Shown here one piece after another: positions 32,396 through 42,039 of a stretch of 64,000 nucleotides of DNA; the first letter of the stretch is position 1; the number at the start of each line of letters is the position of its first letter. The translations under genes were made by a program, and so were the position numbers. The stretch comes from Sphingobium chungbukense (lineage in GTDB: Bacteria; Pseudomonadota; Alphaproteobacteria; Sphingomonadales; Sphingomonadaceae): positions 1-64,000 of the forward strand of contig NZ_LBIC01000009.1 in assembly GCF_001005725.1 (NCBI RefSeq), given 5' to 3'. Below the pieces are notes generated by a model, which was not told the DNA's origin, ran no database searches, and saw only the letters and a list, made by a program, of their open reading frames with translations.

Positions 32396-33220
32396 TCAAT
32401 GCGAAATGAACACCGGCAAGCGCGGCCCGTCCAGGATCGAACGGGTCACCCCGCCCAGGACAAATTCGCGTACGCGTGAGTGTCCGAACGCACCCATGAC
32501 GAGCAAATCGTAACCGTTCCGTTCGCAATAGGCCTGAAGAGAGGCTGCCGCATCCTGCCCCTCGAGCGGGACGTCGATGGCCTGCGCTTTGATGCCATGA
32601 TGTTCCAGGTGAACAATGGCGTCCTCAGCGGCTGCCGCTTGCGTCAAATCCTTCTCGCCGGTGATCTGCACGATGGAAACCGCTTTTGCGAGCCGTACCA
32701 GCGGCAGCGCATCGGCCAAGGCTCTTGCTGCGACACGGCTGCCATCCCAGGCGATCGCGATCCTCTCAGGATTGAGTGCCTGAACGTGCGGCAACAACAG
32801 GACAGGACGGCCTGACTCAAAGATCAGCCCCTCGGCGACAGCGACGGATCCGCGATGCCCGTAAACCGGGACCACCGACAGATCGTGGGTTCTTGCCCTT
32901 ACCGCGAATTGCCAATGGGTGACCGTGCCCGGGCAGTTGATAAGGAACGCCTCTCCCCGATGTGTCGCAGGCATCCGGGATGCAAAGGCGGTGACGAGCG
33001 CATCGGCGTTGTCAGCGCTCTTCCTGTTTTCTCCTGCGATAATGCCATCGACGTCCAGAAGCGAGTTTGCCAGCCAGTTCGAAAGCGGAGAAATATGAAC
33101 CTTGCAGACGCCGATCCCAATCTTGGCCTCGAGGCGCGCAGCAAGCTCCGCCATTCTGTCGAGGGCCCAGTCAGGCGTCGGTTCGGGATGGCTGTTGGCC
33201 TGCAGCAGAATGTCACGCAC
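32396..33220 (-). CDS. Universal stress protein, tandem UspA-type
   Basis: The 274-residue protein has two Usp-like halves. The second carries IAIAWDGSRVAARALADALP and the ATP-binding signature G-2x-G-9x-G in MGAFGHSRVREFVLGGVTRS near residue 250, while the first has lost the motif. The start is GTG 33220 after GAGAAGGG. Such tandem proteins respond to oxygen limitation or growth arrest. Together with the second Usp at 39.2 kb, TerC and lactate dehydrogenase, it fits a stress island. Confidence 0.88.
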   Translation of the reverse strand: MRDILLQANSHPEPTPDWALDRMAELAARLEAKIGIGVCKVHISPLSNWLANSLLDVDGIIAGENRKSADNADALVTAFASRMPATHRGEAFLINCPGTVTHWQFAVRARTHDLSVVPVYGHRGSVAVAEGLIFESGRPVLLLPHVQALNPERIAIAWDGSRVAARALADALPLVRLAKAVSIVQITGEKDLTQAAAAEDAIVHLEHHGIKAQAIDVPLEGQDAAASLQAYCERNGYDLLVMGAFGHSRVREFVLGGVTRSILDGPRLPVFISH

Positions 33221-33322
33221 GTCCCTTCTCTCCTCTCGTCTGCATTACAAACTGGCTGAGGTTCTCCCAGCCTTCTGTGAACAGGACCAAGCACCGCAAG
33301 CGGCTGGATTTGACTCTGTGGT

Positions 33323-34087
33323 CTAGGCCGGTTCCCGTGTGGTTGACCCGCTTGCCTGACGGCGCCGGGCGAAGATGTTCAGCGCTTCGACAGCGGCGGA
33401 AAAAGCCATGGCCGCATAGATATATCCTTTCGGGACATGGGCTCCAAAGCCTTCAGCGATAAGGGTGGTGCCGATCAGCATCAGGAATGCCAGCGCAAGC
33501 ATGACCACGGTCGGGTTCTGGCCTATGAAGTTCGACAAGGGCGTGGCGGCCAGCAGCATGACGCTTACCGCGGTCACAACGGCCACCACCATGATCGCAA
33601 TATTGTCGGTCATGCCTACGGCCGTGATGATACTGTCGATCGAAAAGACAAGATCGAGCAATATGATCTGCCCGATTGCCGCGGCAAAGCCCATGCCGAC
33701 GCTCTTGGTGTCGAAGAGATCATCGTTCGGCGCGGGATCGATATTGTGATGAATTTCCTTGGTCGCTTTCCAGACCAGGAAAAGGCCGCCAGCGATCAGG
33801 ATCATGTCGCGCCATGAGAAACCATGACCAAAAGCCTCGAACACCGGCTGCGTCAGTTGGATGATCCAGGCAATGGATGCGAGCAGCAGCAGGCGCAAGC
33901 CCAGCGCCAGCCCTATGCCGATCCGGCGCGCCCGCGCGCGATGCTCTTCGGGCAGCTTGTTGCTGAGGATCGAGATGAAGATGAGGTTATCGATGCCCAG
34001 CACGACCTCCATCACGACAAGCGTCGCGAGGGCGGCCCATGCGGCAGGCTCGGTCGCGAGCGCCGCGAAACCTTCCATCAAGGTCAT
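33323..34087 (-). CDS. terC: TerC family membrane protein
   Basis: The 254-residue protein has about seven transmembrane segments and the TerC hallmark [19 protein letters not shown] near residue 22 plus [20 protein letters not shown] near residue 145, each with the conserved acidic pair (ExxxGIDN, FSIDS). TerC proteins have been linked to metal (manganese) export and to co-translocational metalation of exoenzymes. The C-terminus is short and basic. No manganese riboswitch was recognised in the leader. Confidence 0.92.
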   Translation of the reverse strand: MTLMEGFAALATEPAAWAALATLVVMEVVLGIDNLIFISILSNKLPEEHRARARRIGIGLALGLRLLLLASIAWIIQLTQPVFEAFGHGFSWRDMILIAGGLFLVWKATKEIHHNIDPAPNDDLFDTKSVGMGFAAAIGQIILLDLVFSIDSIITAVGMTDNIAIMVVAVVTAVSVMLLAATPLSNFIGQNPTVVMLALAFLMLIGTTLIAEGFGAHVPKGYIYAAMAFSAAVEALNIFARRRQASGSTTREPA

Positions 34088-34566
34088 CGAGCGGCTAACC
34101 GGTTGACACGTGCGCTCATGGTGCGCGGATGTTCAGCAGGCTGGTCGGGCATCACAGCATTCCTCGTTTGACTCTGTCGAACGAGTGGCTCGCCATCTGT
34201 CCTGAAGGACTTTTTTATGGACCGGCATCGAGCGCACTCGATGCGGTCCGACATCACAGTCGCCGTAAACGACCGTCAGAGGGGCCCGGCCCGCACACCA
34301 GGAAAATTAAACCAATTGGAAGTAAATGCAAGGGCGCGCGGCATAGCCACGCCAACTTTGGCCGGCGATGTCATTGGCGCTGGGGCAAGATTGGACGCGG
34401 ATGACAGGTGGGAACCAGCGCCGCTGATACCATAAGCTAGCGTCACAATCGCTGTGCTCTCGCGCTTATCGGCCCCTCGTGCCGGGGCGTTGGGACAAAG
34501 AAGCCCCTCCAGTGAGACGGGGAGGCCGGAACTGCCTCCCCCAAATGAAGCGTCTTGCCAGGCGGC
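34088..34566. other. Intergenic region before terC
   Basis: A 72-codon plus-strand frame (34217-34435) has GAAGGA 8 bases before its ATG, but a codon pattern unlike its neighbours and no motif, so it is a weak candidate only. Hairpins GGGGAGGC/GCCTCCCC (34519-34541) and GGCCCCTCGTGCCGGGGC (34471-34488) are visible, the first placed 25 bases beyond the stop of the next minus-strand gene. Confidence 0.3.
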
Positions 34567-35124
34567 TTAGATCATGTTTGCAGGCAGCCGCCCTCTCGCA
34601 TCTGACCGCTGGCTATTCTCTGCTGGCGCAGAGCCGGCGCCGCAGTCGCCCGAACTCTGCGACACCACGCTGGGTTTCGCGCCGGATCCGTTGGACATGA
34701 TCTGTACCGATTTGCTGCAATAGCTACCGCCCTCGCCTGTCATGACATAGCTGTAACGCACCGTGCCAGAGGGCATGGTCCGCGATGCGAAGGTCATTCC
34801 ATTAGATTGTGCCAACGCAACCGTCTTCATGGTTTCAGCCTGCCGCATCATGGCAGCAAAGGTCCGGTCCATTTCAAGAGACATGCGTTCCAGCATCGTG
34901 AAGGGCGCGGAATGGAAGGGATGCAGCCAGACAGGCGTGAGATGCGCGTCTGGTATAATGCGCGCGCCCTGAGCGATATCGCCGGTATAGGTGATCTGGA
35001 TGAGAGGTTCGTCAGGAAGGTCTACGGTCATCATCCGGCCGTCATTTGAGGCTGCCATCGCCGCACCAGTGGCAAAACATGCAGCAACGCCCATCAGGGC
35101 GACTGAACGAAGCGCTTTGCGCAT
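34567..35124 (-). CDS. Secreted hypothetical protein, 185 residues
   Basis: ATG 35124 follows GGAGG by 7 bases; the TTG at 35127 is passed over. The N-terminus MRKALRSVALMGVAACFATG with AAMAA is a signal peptide, cleaved probably after residue 25. The mature part has a Met-rich helix (LEMDRTFAAMMRQAETMKTV) and two Cys (SYCSKSV, GDCGAG) that could form a disulfide. No known domain, and periplasmic location is inferred from the leader. Confidence 0.65.
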   Translation of the reverse strand: MRKALRSVALMGVAACFATGAAMAASNDGRMMTVDLPDEPLIQITYTGDIAQGARIIPDAHLTPVWLHPFHSAPFTMLERMSLEMDRTFAAMMRQAETMKTVALAQSNGMTFASRTMPSGTVRYSYVMTGEGGSYCSKSVQIMSNGSGAKPSVVSQSSGDCGAGSAPAENSQRSDARGRLPANMI

Positions 35125-35390
35125 CAATCATCCTCCGATCTGATTAAGGGGAGGTGCATGTCTATCGGTTCAAGCTGAACGCGAGATGAGCAGAAAGAAG
35201 GGGGTGCTCGATGGCTTGCGCCATCCGTCTGGCTTACGGCAGCTTATCAGCTTCACTCTTTGAATTTGGCATACAGGCAACTGGGTCACGATATCGACGG
35301 GCGCGCCTTGGACATGAGCTGCCGGCTGTGCTGGCCGGCTCAGCGCGCCTCAACGAGGAATTTCGACGAGGCCGAAGTCTACCCTGGCGA

Positions 35391-37196
35391 TCAAGCGGAC
35401 ACGGGCAGCACGATAATGTTGCGGACACCGTCGGGCAGTAGCTCGAAACTCGTTTCCGCACTCAACTGATAGGGCAGTGCGTGCTCGAGGAGCTCCAGTC
35501 CATAGCCACTGCGGCGTGGCAGCCCATCGGCAGGCGGCATTGTCACCCCGCTTTCAAGCCAATCGATATAGAGCCTGGAAACTGATCCCCTGCCCGGCTC
35601 CAGGCGCCAACAGATCTTGAGGCGTCCGCTATCCTGGGACAACGCACCATGTTTGGCCGCATTATGGAATAGTTCGTGTAACGCGAGGGCGAAGGTCTGT
35701 ACCGTTCCCGATCGCAATCTGATGTTGCGAGGCCCTGTGAGTGCGATTCTGCCCTGCGCATATTCCCGGGGAACAGTAAGGGCGTCGATTTCGTCTTGGA
35801 CGAGAGCGTCGAAGGTGATCCGGTCGCCATCTTCAAGGCGTGAAAGGAGGCTGTTGACCCGAGCCAGGGCGCCAAGACGGTCATCAAAGCGCTGCCCAAA
35901 CTCAACCAGGCTGTTGCTGCCATGAAGGGTGCGCTGCGACAGGGAGCGCACGACACCAAGCAGGTTTCGCGTCCGATGCTGGAGCTCAGCAACGAGAATG
36001 CGCAGACGTTCGGCGCTTGCCTTCGCGTCCGTTATATTTTCGCTGATGCCGCCCAATCTGACGACCTGTCCCCGGTCATCGATCATGGGGAAAATTGTGT
36101 CGCGCAGCCAACGTGTCCTCCCATCTGACCCGCTCCTGATCCTGAATTCCCAGGTCACATTCGCGCCGCCGCAGGCGCTTCGGATCGCATCAAATAGGCC
36201 GCCACGATCTTCGGGCAGGACCATCCTTGCCCATTTCCTCAGATTGGATTGCCCCAAAGCATGTGCGGCAGGCATATCATAGACATGGTCAAAGGCGGCA
36301 CTGGCATATTCCAGCCTGAGCGTCGCAGCGTCCCTGATCCAGAGCACGTCGCCAGTGGCATCGCCAAATTGCCTGAAGCGTTCCTCGCTGTGATGCAGCG
36401 CCCTTTCCGCCTGCCTTCGCGCCGTGAGATCGGCAATCACGATCAGAAGGTGGCCTGACCCATCTCCTAACGGCGTCACGTTGCTGGTCGTCCAGACTGG
36501 GCGGTCCTCTGACCTTAAAAAGCGCGTCTCGACCTGACGGGTTTCCTGGGCCGATCCTGCCTCTCCCAACGCCGCAAGAGCAGGCGCGAGATCATCGGGA
36601 TGGACGATCTGCCGTAGCTCAAGCGTCAGCAATTGGGCGCTGCTGCGGCCGAGAAGCCGACAAAATTCATGATTGACGCGAAGGATGCGCCCTGGACCAT
36701 CGACCTCCGCGAGACCCAAGGGAGACTCCCGGAACATGGCCGCCAGTCGCGCTTCAGCCTGCTCGCGCGCCTTCTGCTCTTCAAGGCGGATGGTAACATC
36801 ACGCTGAACTGAAACCCAAGCTTTTACCGTCTCCGCATCATCCAGCAGGGGATTTATAACCCATTCGACGATATAGCTGCTGCCATCCTTGCGGTAATTG
36901 ACAGTCTGGGCGGCAAAGCTTCCCTTCTCGCGCAGGGCGATCTTCAACTCTTCGAGGATGGCCCGGTCCGTCGCTGGCCCCTGGAGCAGGCGCGGCGTTG
37001 CGCCCACAAGTTCGTTGACGCTATAGCCCGTGAGCGATGCCATGGCCGAATTGGCGAAGAGGATGACGGGCCCCGGAGGATCTAGTGCCGGTGCCGTGAT
37101 CAGCACTGCATCGCCGCACGCCTCCATCGCTTGCTTGAAGAAATCCCGTTCCATGAGTGGATCGGCTGCATGCGGGCAGTCTGTGGTCGACGGCAT
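35391..37196 (-). CDS. Triple-PAS HWE-family sensor histidine kinase
   Basis: The 601-residue soluble protein has PAS domains at about 19-138, 147-262 and 272-392, and an HWE/HisKA_2-type kinase: phosphoacceptor H407 in ELQHRTRNLLGVVRSL, N box ALHELFHNAAKHG and the WLESG signature near residue 555. PAS1 has LOV-like layout (GATPRLLQGPATD), but the photoactive Cys of NCRFLQ is replaced, so flavin photochemistry is not expected. HWE kinases often feed the alphaproteobacterial general stress response. The adjacent single-domain regulator is the likely phosphate acceptor. Confidence 0.9.
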   Translation of the reverse strand: MPSTTDCPHAADPLMERDFFKQAMEACGDAVLITAPALDPPGPVILFANSAMASLTGYSVNELVGATPRLLQGPATDRAILEELKIALREKGSFAAQTVNYRKDGSSYIVEWVINPLLDDAETVKAWVSVQRDVTIRLEEQKAREQAEARLAAMFRESPLGLAEVDGPGRILRVNHEFCRLLGRSSAQLLTLELRQIVHPDDLAPALAALGEAGSAQETRQVETRFLRSEDRPVWTTSNVTPLGDGSGHLLIVIADLTARRQAERALHHSEERFRQFGDATGDVLWIRDAATLRLEYASAAFDHVYDMPAAHALGQSNLRKWARMVLPEDRGGLFDAIRSACGGANVTWEFRIRSGSDGRTRWLRDTIFPMIDDRGQVVRLGGISENITDAKASAERLRILVAELQHRTRNLLGVVRSLSQRTLHGSNSLVEFGQRFDDRLGALARVNSLLSRLEDGDRITFDALVQDEIDALTVPREYAQGRIALTGPRNIRLRSGTVQTFALALHELFHNAAKHGALSQDSGRLKICWRLEPGRGSVSRLYIDWLESGVTMPPADGLPRRSGYGLELLEHALPYQLSAETSFELLPDGVRNIIVLPVSA

Positions 37197-37227
37197 GATG
37201 GCTATCCTTGCTACCCGTGATAGCAGA

Positions 37228-37596
37228 TTAGGGGCGCTCCGGCCTGAGATATTTCGCTACCTCGTCGAGTATCGTCTGGTTGCGATAGGGCTTGTCGAAG
37301 ACCGCCTGGAAAAGTTCAGGCCGTTCGCGGGCAATCGACCCCTGCGCGCCGCTTACAAGGACGATCGGCAAATCGCACAGGGCTTCGTCGGCGCGAACAG
37401 CCTCGGCAAATTCCAGCCCGGTCATGGCGGGCATCATGAAATCCGTGATGACAAGACCCGGCCGCCTGGACTGGACAGAATCCAGCGCCGCCTGTCCGTT
37501 TGAGGCTGTCTCCACCTCATATCCTTCATCCTCAAGAATATCGGCGAGCATCATGGCGAGAAGGAATTCATCGTCGACTACAAGGATATGCGCCAT
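37228..37596 (-). CDS. Single-domain response regulator
   Basis: The 122-residue CheY-like receiver has phosphoacceptor D52 in VITDFMMPAMTG, acidic pair D8/D9 in VVDDEF, S82 and K102 in FDKPY. There is no output domain, so it acts by protein contacts or phosphotransfer. It is next to the HWE kinase (31 bp) and the KaiC-like gene on the same strand, suggesting a three-part signalling unit. Confidence 0.92.
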   Translation of the reverse strand: MAHILVVDDEFLLAMMLADILEDEGYEVETASNGQAALDSVQSRRPGLVITDFMMPAMTGLEFAEAVRADEALCDLPIVLVSGAQGSIARERPELFQAVFDKPYRNQTILDEVAKYLRPERP

Positions 37597-37628
37597 GTTC
37601 AGTTTCCCTGATTCCTCCCGTGCGGCGG

Positions 37629-39059
37629 TCAGCCTTCACCGGGTTGAGGATGAGGGGCAGCATGGCGGGTGCCGAGCGCTTCACCGATGACGAGGCCCTT
37701 GTCAGCGATGTAGGTTGCGTGGACTGCCGGATCGAAATGGCTGTCGCGCATTTTCTGGACCGAGACGGTCCTGAGGAGACTGTGATCCTCTTCGAAAAGC
37801 CGCAGGAGGATCATGTTGTCGAGAATGGCGGATATTTCCCTTGCAGGCGCTGAGACGTCGGAACCGACCATCTCGCGAATTTCCCAGGTCGCCATCGTGG
37901 TAACGCCGCTCCCCCTCAACTGATCCATCAGATTGGCAAAAAACTCCACCAGCCGGGGCCGATGCACGCAGGCTCGCTCGAAGCCGCCCAATCCGTCGAT
38001 GAACAGCCTCTTGACACCGAGAGAGCAGACCCGATCAAGCAGCTGATGCGCCAGCTTGTCGACGATATTGTCGACCAGCGGCATGCGGTCGATCGCAAGC
38101 GTTGCGCTGTCCTGGGCAGCGAGGCGGATGCCAAGCGCTGCTGCCTTCGCGCGCAGCCTGTCGGGCGTTTCGAAAAATCCAAAATGAAGCCCTGGCTCAG
38201 CCTCCTTCGCCTGGGACAGAAAGTGAAGGCCTAGCGTCGTTTTCCCGCTCCCGGTGGGGCCGGCAAGCAAAGTGATTGAACCTTTGGGAAGTCCGCCGCC
38301 GAGCATCCTGTCGAGACCCGCGACGCCCGTCGGAACCCTGACTTCAACCCTCGATGCTGCCGCGCTCGCCGGAGGAGAGAGCGTCTCGATACGCGGATAG
38401 ACTGTCACCCCGGCATCATCGATCTCGAACTTGTGCAGGCCGCCCAGAGCCTTGCTCCCCCGAGACTTGCGCACCTGGATCTGCCGGACCGTGCGTACCC
38501 CAGCGAGCGTGTCGGTGAGTTCGAGGACGCCGTCCACCATGGTATGTTCCGGGCTGATCGCGGTGACGCTGGAACTGGTCAGGAACAGCACCGTGCAGCC
38601 CACGAACGCGGCCTGGCCCTGCACCTCGGCGACGAATGTCTTGACGTCGAAATCGGTGTCGGCCCGGTCGCGGGCGTTCAGCAGCCCATCGAAGATGAGC
38701 AGGGAGGCGTCCTGGCGCTTGGTCTCCCTGCGCAGCAGCTTGACGACGGCATCGAGCCCTTCATCCCGCAGCGTCTGGAAGACGCTGATATAGGTGATTT
38801 GCGCGCCGAGCCTGCTGCGATCAAAGAAGGCCAGCGGTTCAAGGGCCTGGAACAGCCGCTCGTGGCTTTCGGAGAGGAGCGTGACGTAAAGGACGCGGCC
38901 GCCCTCTGCGACATGAGAAAAGGCGATCTGGTTGGAGAGGATGGTTTTCCCTGCCCCGGGCTGTCCCTGGATGATATAGGATGCGCCGGTGAGAAACCCG
39001 CCCGCCAGAATCTGGTCCAGGCCTTTTATCCCGCTGCGCAAACGGGCTGTTTGATCCAT
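37629..39059 (-). CDS. KaiC-like double RecA-domain ATPase
   Basis: The 476-residue protein has two KaiC domains. The first has Walker A GQPGAGKT at 32-39 and the second GPTGSGKTTLGLHFL near residue 250. The C-terminal segment with QKMRDSHFDPAVH aligns with the KMRGSWHD region of cyanobacterial KaiC. By that alignment EISAILDN keeps the first phospho-site Ser and replaces the Thr by Ala. No kaiA or kaiB is present, and a circadian role is unlikely; KaiC homologues in alphaproteobacteria are linked to stress adaptation. ATG 39059 follows GGAGG. Confidence 0.88.
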   Translation of the reverse strand: MDQTARLRSGIKGLDQILAGGFLTGASYIIQGQPGAGKTILSNQIAFSHVAEGGRVLYVTLLSESHERLFQALEPLAFFDRSRLGAQITYISVFQTLRDEGLDAVVKLLRRETKRQDASLLIFDGLLNARDRADTDFDVKTFVAEVQGQAAFVGCTVLFLTSSSVTAISPEHTMVDGVLELTDTLAGVRTVRQIQVRKSRGSKALGGLHKFEIDDAGVTVYPRIETLSPPASAAASRVEVRVPTGVAGLDRMLGGGLPKGSITLLAGPTGSGKTTLGLHFLSQAKEAEPGLHFGFFETPDRLRAKAAALGIRLAAQDSATLAIDRMPLVDNIVDKLAHQLLDRVCSLGVKRLFIDGLGGFERACVHRPRLVEFFANLMDQLRGSGVTTMATWEIREMVGSDVSAPAREISAILDNMILLRLFEEDHSLLRTVSVQKMRDSHFDPAVHATYIADKGLVIGEALGTRHAAPHPQPGEG

Positions 39060-39223
39060 CGAGATTATCTCCTCCAGGCGATCGTCCCCTTCTCCTACAG
39101 TCACAGTGCCGTCGGTAAAGAGAAAAGCGGCGCGCCCCCCGAGACATGCGGGAAGGCTCGTCCCGCCGGCCGGCGGGGCCGATCCCAGCGGATCGTCGGC
39201 TAACCGCCCGCTCGCCCCAAGGC

Positions 39224-39673
39224 TTACCGCACGACAAGCACCGGAATATCGCTGTGGGTGAGCACCTCGGATGCCTTGCTGCCGAGCATCAGGCGGCCCA
39301 ATCCCCTTCGCCCATGCGAAGCCATGACAATGAGACCGCAACCGCCTTCCCTGGCGGCCGCGATGATCGCCTCGCCCACCTCCGCGTCAGGAACATGAAG
39401 CGTTGCGGCGGTCACTCCCAGCGCGTCTGCGGCTTGCTTGGCGCCAAGAAGGATGCCGTCGGCCGCCTGTTTCTGGCCCTGGGCATATTCGCTCAGCGCC
39501 GCATCGCTCCAGGCAAGGTCATAGCCAGCGCCGCTCGAGAAGACCGGAAAGCGCTCGGTCACAGTGACGATGATGGCATCGACGCCCAGCGCCTTGGCGA
39601 GGGCAAGGCCGTGATCCACGCCCTTTTTCGCGAGGTCCGATCCGTCCGTCGAGATGAGAATCCGATCATACAT
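39224..39673 (-). CDS. Universal stress protein, single UspA domain
   Basis: The 149-residue protein starts MYDRILISTDGSDLAKKGVD and ends with the ATP-binding motif MASHGRRGLGRLMLGSKASE and the typical SDIPVLVVR strand. Residues match the ATP-binding type of Usp (G-2x-G-9x-GS). ATG 39673 is preferred over 39724. It lies upstream of the KaiC-like gene and could share its promoter. Confidence 0.93.
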   Translation of the reverse strand: MYDRILISTDGSDLAKKGVDHGLALAKALGVDAIIVTVTERFPVFSSGAGYDLAWSDAALSEYAQGQKQAADGILLGAKQAADALGVTAATLHVPDAEVGEAIIAAAREGGCGLIVMASHGRRGLGRLMLGSKASEVLTHSDIPVLVVR

Positions 39674-39924
39674 GGGCGTTCCTCTTCCTGTGGTCTGTTC
39701 ATCTTGCGCCAAGTTGACCGACATGCCGTGCCTTCGTCAAGCGCCGCCGGCGCGTCGGTTTGCGCCGATATCCGCCCGCGCGCGAAAACAGGGACGAGCG
39801 CAGCCACGCGGCAGATTGTCCGAGGGATCAATTGTTCAGCCTCGCCTCAAAATCGCCGACTGGAGGAAAGGGGCCCTTTGAGCTATCCAGTTTCACCTTG
39901 CAGGGATGGGCAGAGGACACGGGC

Positions 39925-40935
39925 ATGGAGATCGCCGTTTTCAGTTCGCGGTCCTATGATCGAAGCTTCCTTGAAGCAGCCAATGCCAAGGGCGGCAATC
40001 GGCACCATCTGCAATTTCTCGAAGCGACGCTCACCTTGCAGACGGTTTCGCTCGCCGCAGGCAGCGATGCGATCTGTTGCTTTGTCAACGACAGCCTTGA
40101 CAGACCAGTCGTCGAAGCGCTCTCCCGGCTGGGTGTGCGCCTCATCGCCTTGCGCAGCGCGGGTTTCAACCATGTCGATCTTCAAGCGGCGGAAAGCGCG
40201 GGCATCCGCGTCGCGCGTGTGCCCGCTTATTCCCCTGAGGCGATTGCCGAGCATACGCTTGCGCTCATTTTGTGCCTCAACCGGAAAATCCACCGCGCTT
40301 ATGTCAGGGTGCGCGAAGGGAACTTCGCGCTGGATGGGCTCCTGGGCTTCAACCTCTGCGCGCGAACGGTCGGCATCGTCGGGACAGGCAAGATCGGCGC
40401 GGCACTTTCGAAAATCCTTTCCGGGTTCGGCTGCCGGGTCGTTGCCCACGACCCCGTCCCCAGTCCTTCCTTGGCTGACATGGGGGTGGAATATCTCCCG
40501 CTTGATGATCTTCTGGCCGCCGCCGACATCATCAGCCTCCATTGTCCGCTGACACCTGATACCCATCATATGATCGATAAGGCGGCGCTTGGCCGCGTCA
40601 GGAACGGCGTCATGCTCATCAACACAAGCAGAGGCGCGGTGATCGATACACGAGCGGTGATCGAGGGGCTCAAGTCGGGGAAGATCGGATCGCTTGGCCT
40701 TGATGTCTACGAGGAAGAAGGCGACCTGTTCTTCAGGGATCTGTCCGGCCAGATGCTGCAGGACGACGTCTTTGCCCGGTTGCTGACCTTTCCCAATGTC
40801 TTGATTACCGGCCATCAAGGCTTCTTCACGCAGGAAGCGCTCGAGGCCATCGCTGATGTGACCATCGAAAATGCGTCCAGTTTCGAGACCTGCGGCCGAG
40901 CGGCTTACCCGGTCGGAACCGAGAGACTGGCCTGA
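39925..40935 (+). CDS. 2-hydroxyacid dehydrogenase, D-lactate dehydrogenase type
   Basis: The 336-residue protein matches the D-LDH branch: LRSAGFNHVDLQAAESAGI near residue 75, Rossmann GIVGTGKIGAALSKIL near residue 150, catalytic Arg in INTSRGAVIDTRAV near residue 235, Glu in LDVYEEEGDLFF and His in ITGHQGFFTQEA near residue 296. The FFRD-type insertion after EEE is typical of fermentative LdhA. It converts pyruvate to D-lactate with NADH and would serve oxygen-limited redox balance. A rho-independent terminator follows at 41072. Confidence 0.9.
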   Translation: MEIAVFSSRSYDRSFLEAANAKGGNRHHLQFLEATLTLQTVSLAAGSDAICCFVNDSLDRPVVEALSRLGVRLIALRSAGFNHVDLQAAESAGIRVARVPAYSPEAIAEHTLALILCLNRKIHRAYVRVREGNFALDGLLGFNLCARTVGIVGTGKIGAALSKILSGFGCRVVAHDPVPSPSLADMGVEYLPLDDLLAAADIISLHCPLTPDTHHMIDKAALGRVRNGVMLINTSRGAVIDTRAVIEGLKSGKIGSLGLDVYEEEGDLFFRDLSGQMLQDDVFARLLTFPNVLITGHQGFFTQEALEAIADVTIENASSFETCGRAAYPVGTERLA

Positions 40936-41071
40936 CCTGCCCGCTGCGTGGAGGCGTGCCGGCGAGGCCCCTGTGTCCGGGATTTCCTATCCCCATTTTC
41001 TCGATCGATTTATATCGACGCTGCGACCCGAGGGCTCTGCGGTAGTAACCAAAAGAACCCTTCAACTGTCC

Positions 41072-41097
41072 GTCCGCCGCATGGCGGGCGGACTTTT
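41072..41097 (+). terminator. Rho-independent terminator after the dehydrogenase gene
   Basis: GTCCGCC (41072-41078) pairs with GGCGGAC (41087-41093), followed by TTTT. It lies 137 bases after the stop and could also serve the converging minus-strand gene. Confidence 0.65.
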
Positions 41098-41134
41098 CCG
41101 ATCAATCGAGATCGTGGCCCCCACTGCAGATGCG

Positions 41135-41713
41135 CTACTGCGCGGCTAATTCGGAGCCGAAGGGATGTTTTCCACCGGCGGCCCCTGGGTGGAGCGCGTT
41201 TCGCACCGTTTCAGGCACGGTATAAACCGCATGTCGTCCTGCGCCACGATTTTCGTGGTCAACACGATAGCCTTGATAATGGCGTTTGATGAGTCCGGCC
41301 CGCACAAGTTCGGACACCGCGCGGCTGACGGCGGTCATGCCGCTATCTCGGATCCGTTCGCTGACCTGCGTTTCCACGAACCTTTCGGCCTCTGCGGGAT
41401 CTAAGGGCAAGGCCCCGCTGGCCGCCAGCGCGGATCGCAGCTTGCCGATGGTCGCGCGGCGCTGGTGATGCCGGGCGGCGCTGGGGGCGATCGTGGCCGC
41501 GAGCCATTCGCGGATGGGGACAAGCGCCTCGCCGTCCCGGACGAGGGGGCCGGCCTGCCCGTTTGATCGAGCGACGCGGGCGATGAGATCCAGCACCATG
41601 AAGGTGTAGCGTGGCCTGCTTGAATGTTTCGCGATGGCATGGACGACATCCGACAGCCCCGCTTCTGGAACGAGATCCGATACAGGGCGGCGAAAGAGAT
41701 TTTGTTGCAGCAT
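41135..41713 (-). CDS. Hypothetical protein with possible winged-helix C-terminus
   Basis: The 192-residue product starts MLQQNLFRRPVSDLVPEAGL, has a helical middle (FMVLDLIARVARSNGQAGP, SAARHHQRRATIGKLRSALA) and ends with VSRAVSELVRAGLIKRHYQG followed by YRVDHENRGAGRHAVYTV, which looks like a recognition helix plus wing. I think it is a DNA-binding regulator of a recurrent plasmid-type family without a name. A perfect 18-bp inverted repeat lies 76 bp upstream of its start and could be its operator. Confidence 0.65.
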   Translation of the reverse strand: MLQQNLFRRPVSDLVPEAGLSDVVHAIAKHSSRPRYTFMVLDLIARVARSNGQAGPLVRDGEALVPIREWLAATIAPSAARHHQRRATIGKLRSALAASGALPLDPAEAERFVETQVSERIRDSGMTAVSRAVSELVRAGLIKRHYQGYRVDHENRGAGRHAVYTVPETVRNALHPGAAGGKHPFGSELAAQ

Positions 41714-41788
41714 GGAACGAATCAAGCACAAAGCCCGATTCTTGTGAATCCCCGAAATGCGGATCGGTCGTTAAACAAGTCGTTTTGA

Positions 41789-41834
41789 CATCTGTGTCAC
41801 TTTACCAGGATGGCGGGGTAAAGTGACACAGATG
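41789..41834. repeat. Perfect 18-bp inverted repeat, candidate operator
   Basis: CATCTGTGTCACTTTACC (41789-41806) and GGTAAAGTGACACAGATG (41817-41834) are exact inverse complements with a 10-bp spacer. The DNA around it (41714-42039) holds no gene. TTGACA at 41785-41790 overlaps the left arm. It lies between the divergent gene at 41713 and the HU gene at 42040. Confidence 0.7.
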
Positions 41835-42039
41835 GCAGGCTGGACGCTCTTGCCCGTTCGTGATCATTCGTGAACTTGCGATAGAAAATTCATAACCAGC
41901 TTCCCGCTCAGATCTGGAGGGCGCCAGGGTTCCGCAAGGCCGCGATGTCGTGCCTGACCCGTTTCATGGGTCTAAGCGTGGCGCTGCCCGCAGCTTCAGG
42001 CTATGCAAGCGAGCATCATGACGGGAAGGATGAGCTTCG

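Noticed and set aside
34088-34566. Manganese (yybP-ykoY) riboswitch before terC
   Set aside because: TerC genes can carry it, but I could not find its conserved core on the minus strand in this leader.
36900-37150. Photoactive LOV domain in the histidine kinase
   Set aside because: The LOV-like PAS1 lacks the Cys that forms the flavin adduct.
37629-39059. Circadian clock KaiC
   Set aside because: No kaiA or kaiB is present and the second phospho-site appears replaced, so a clock function is not supported.
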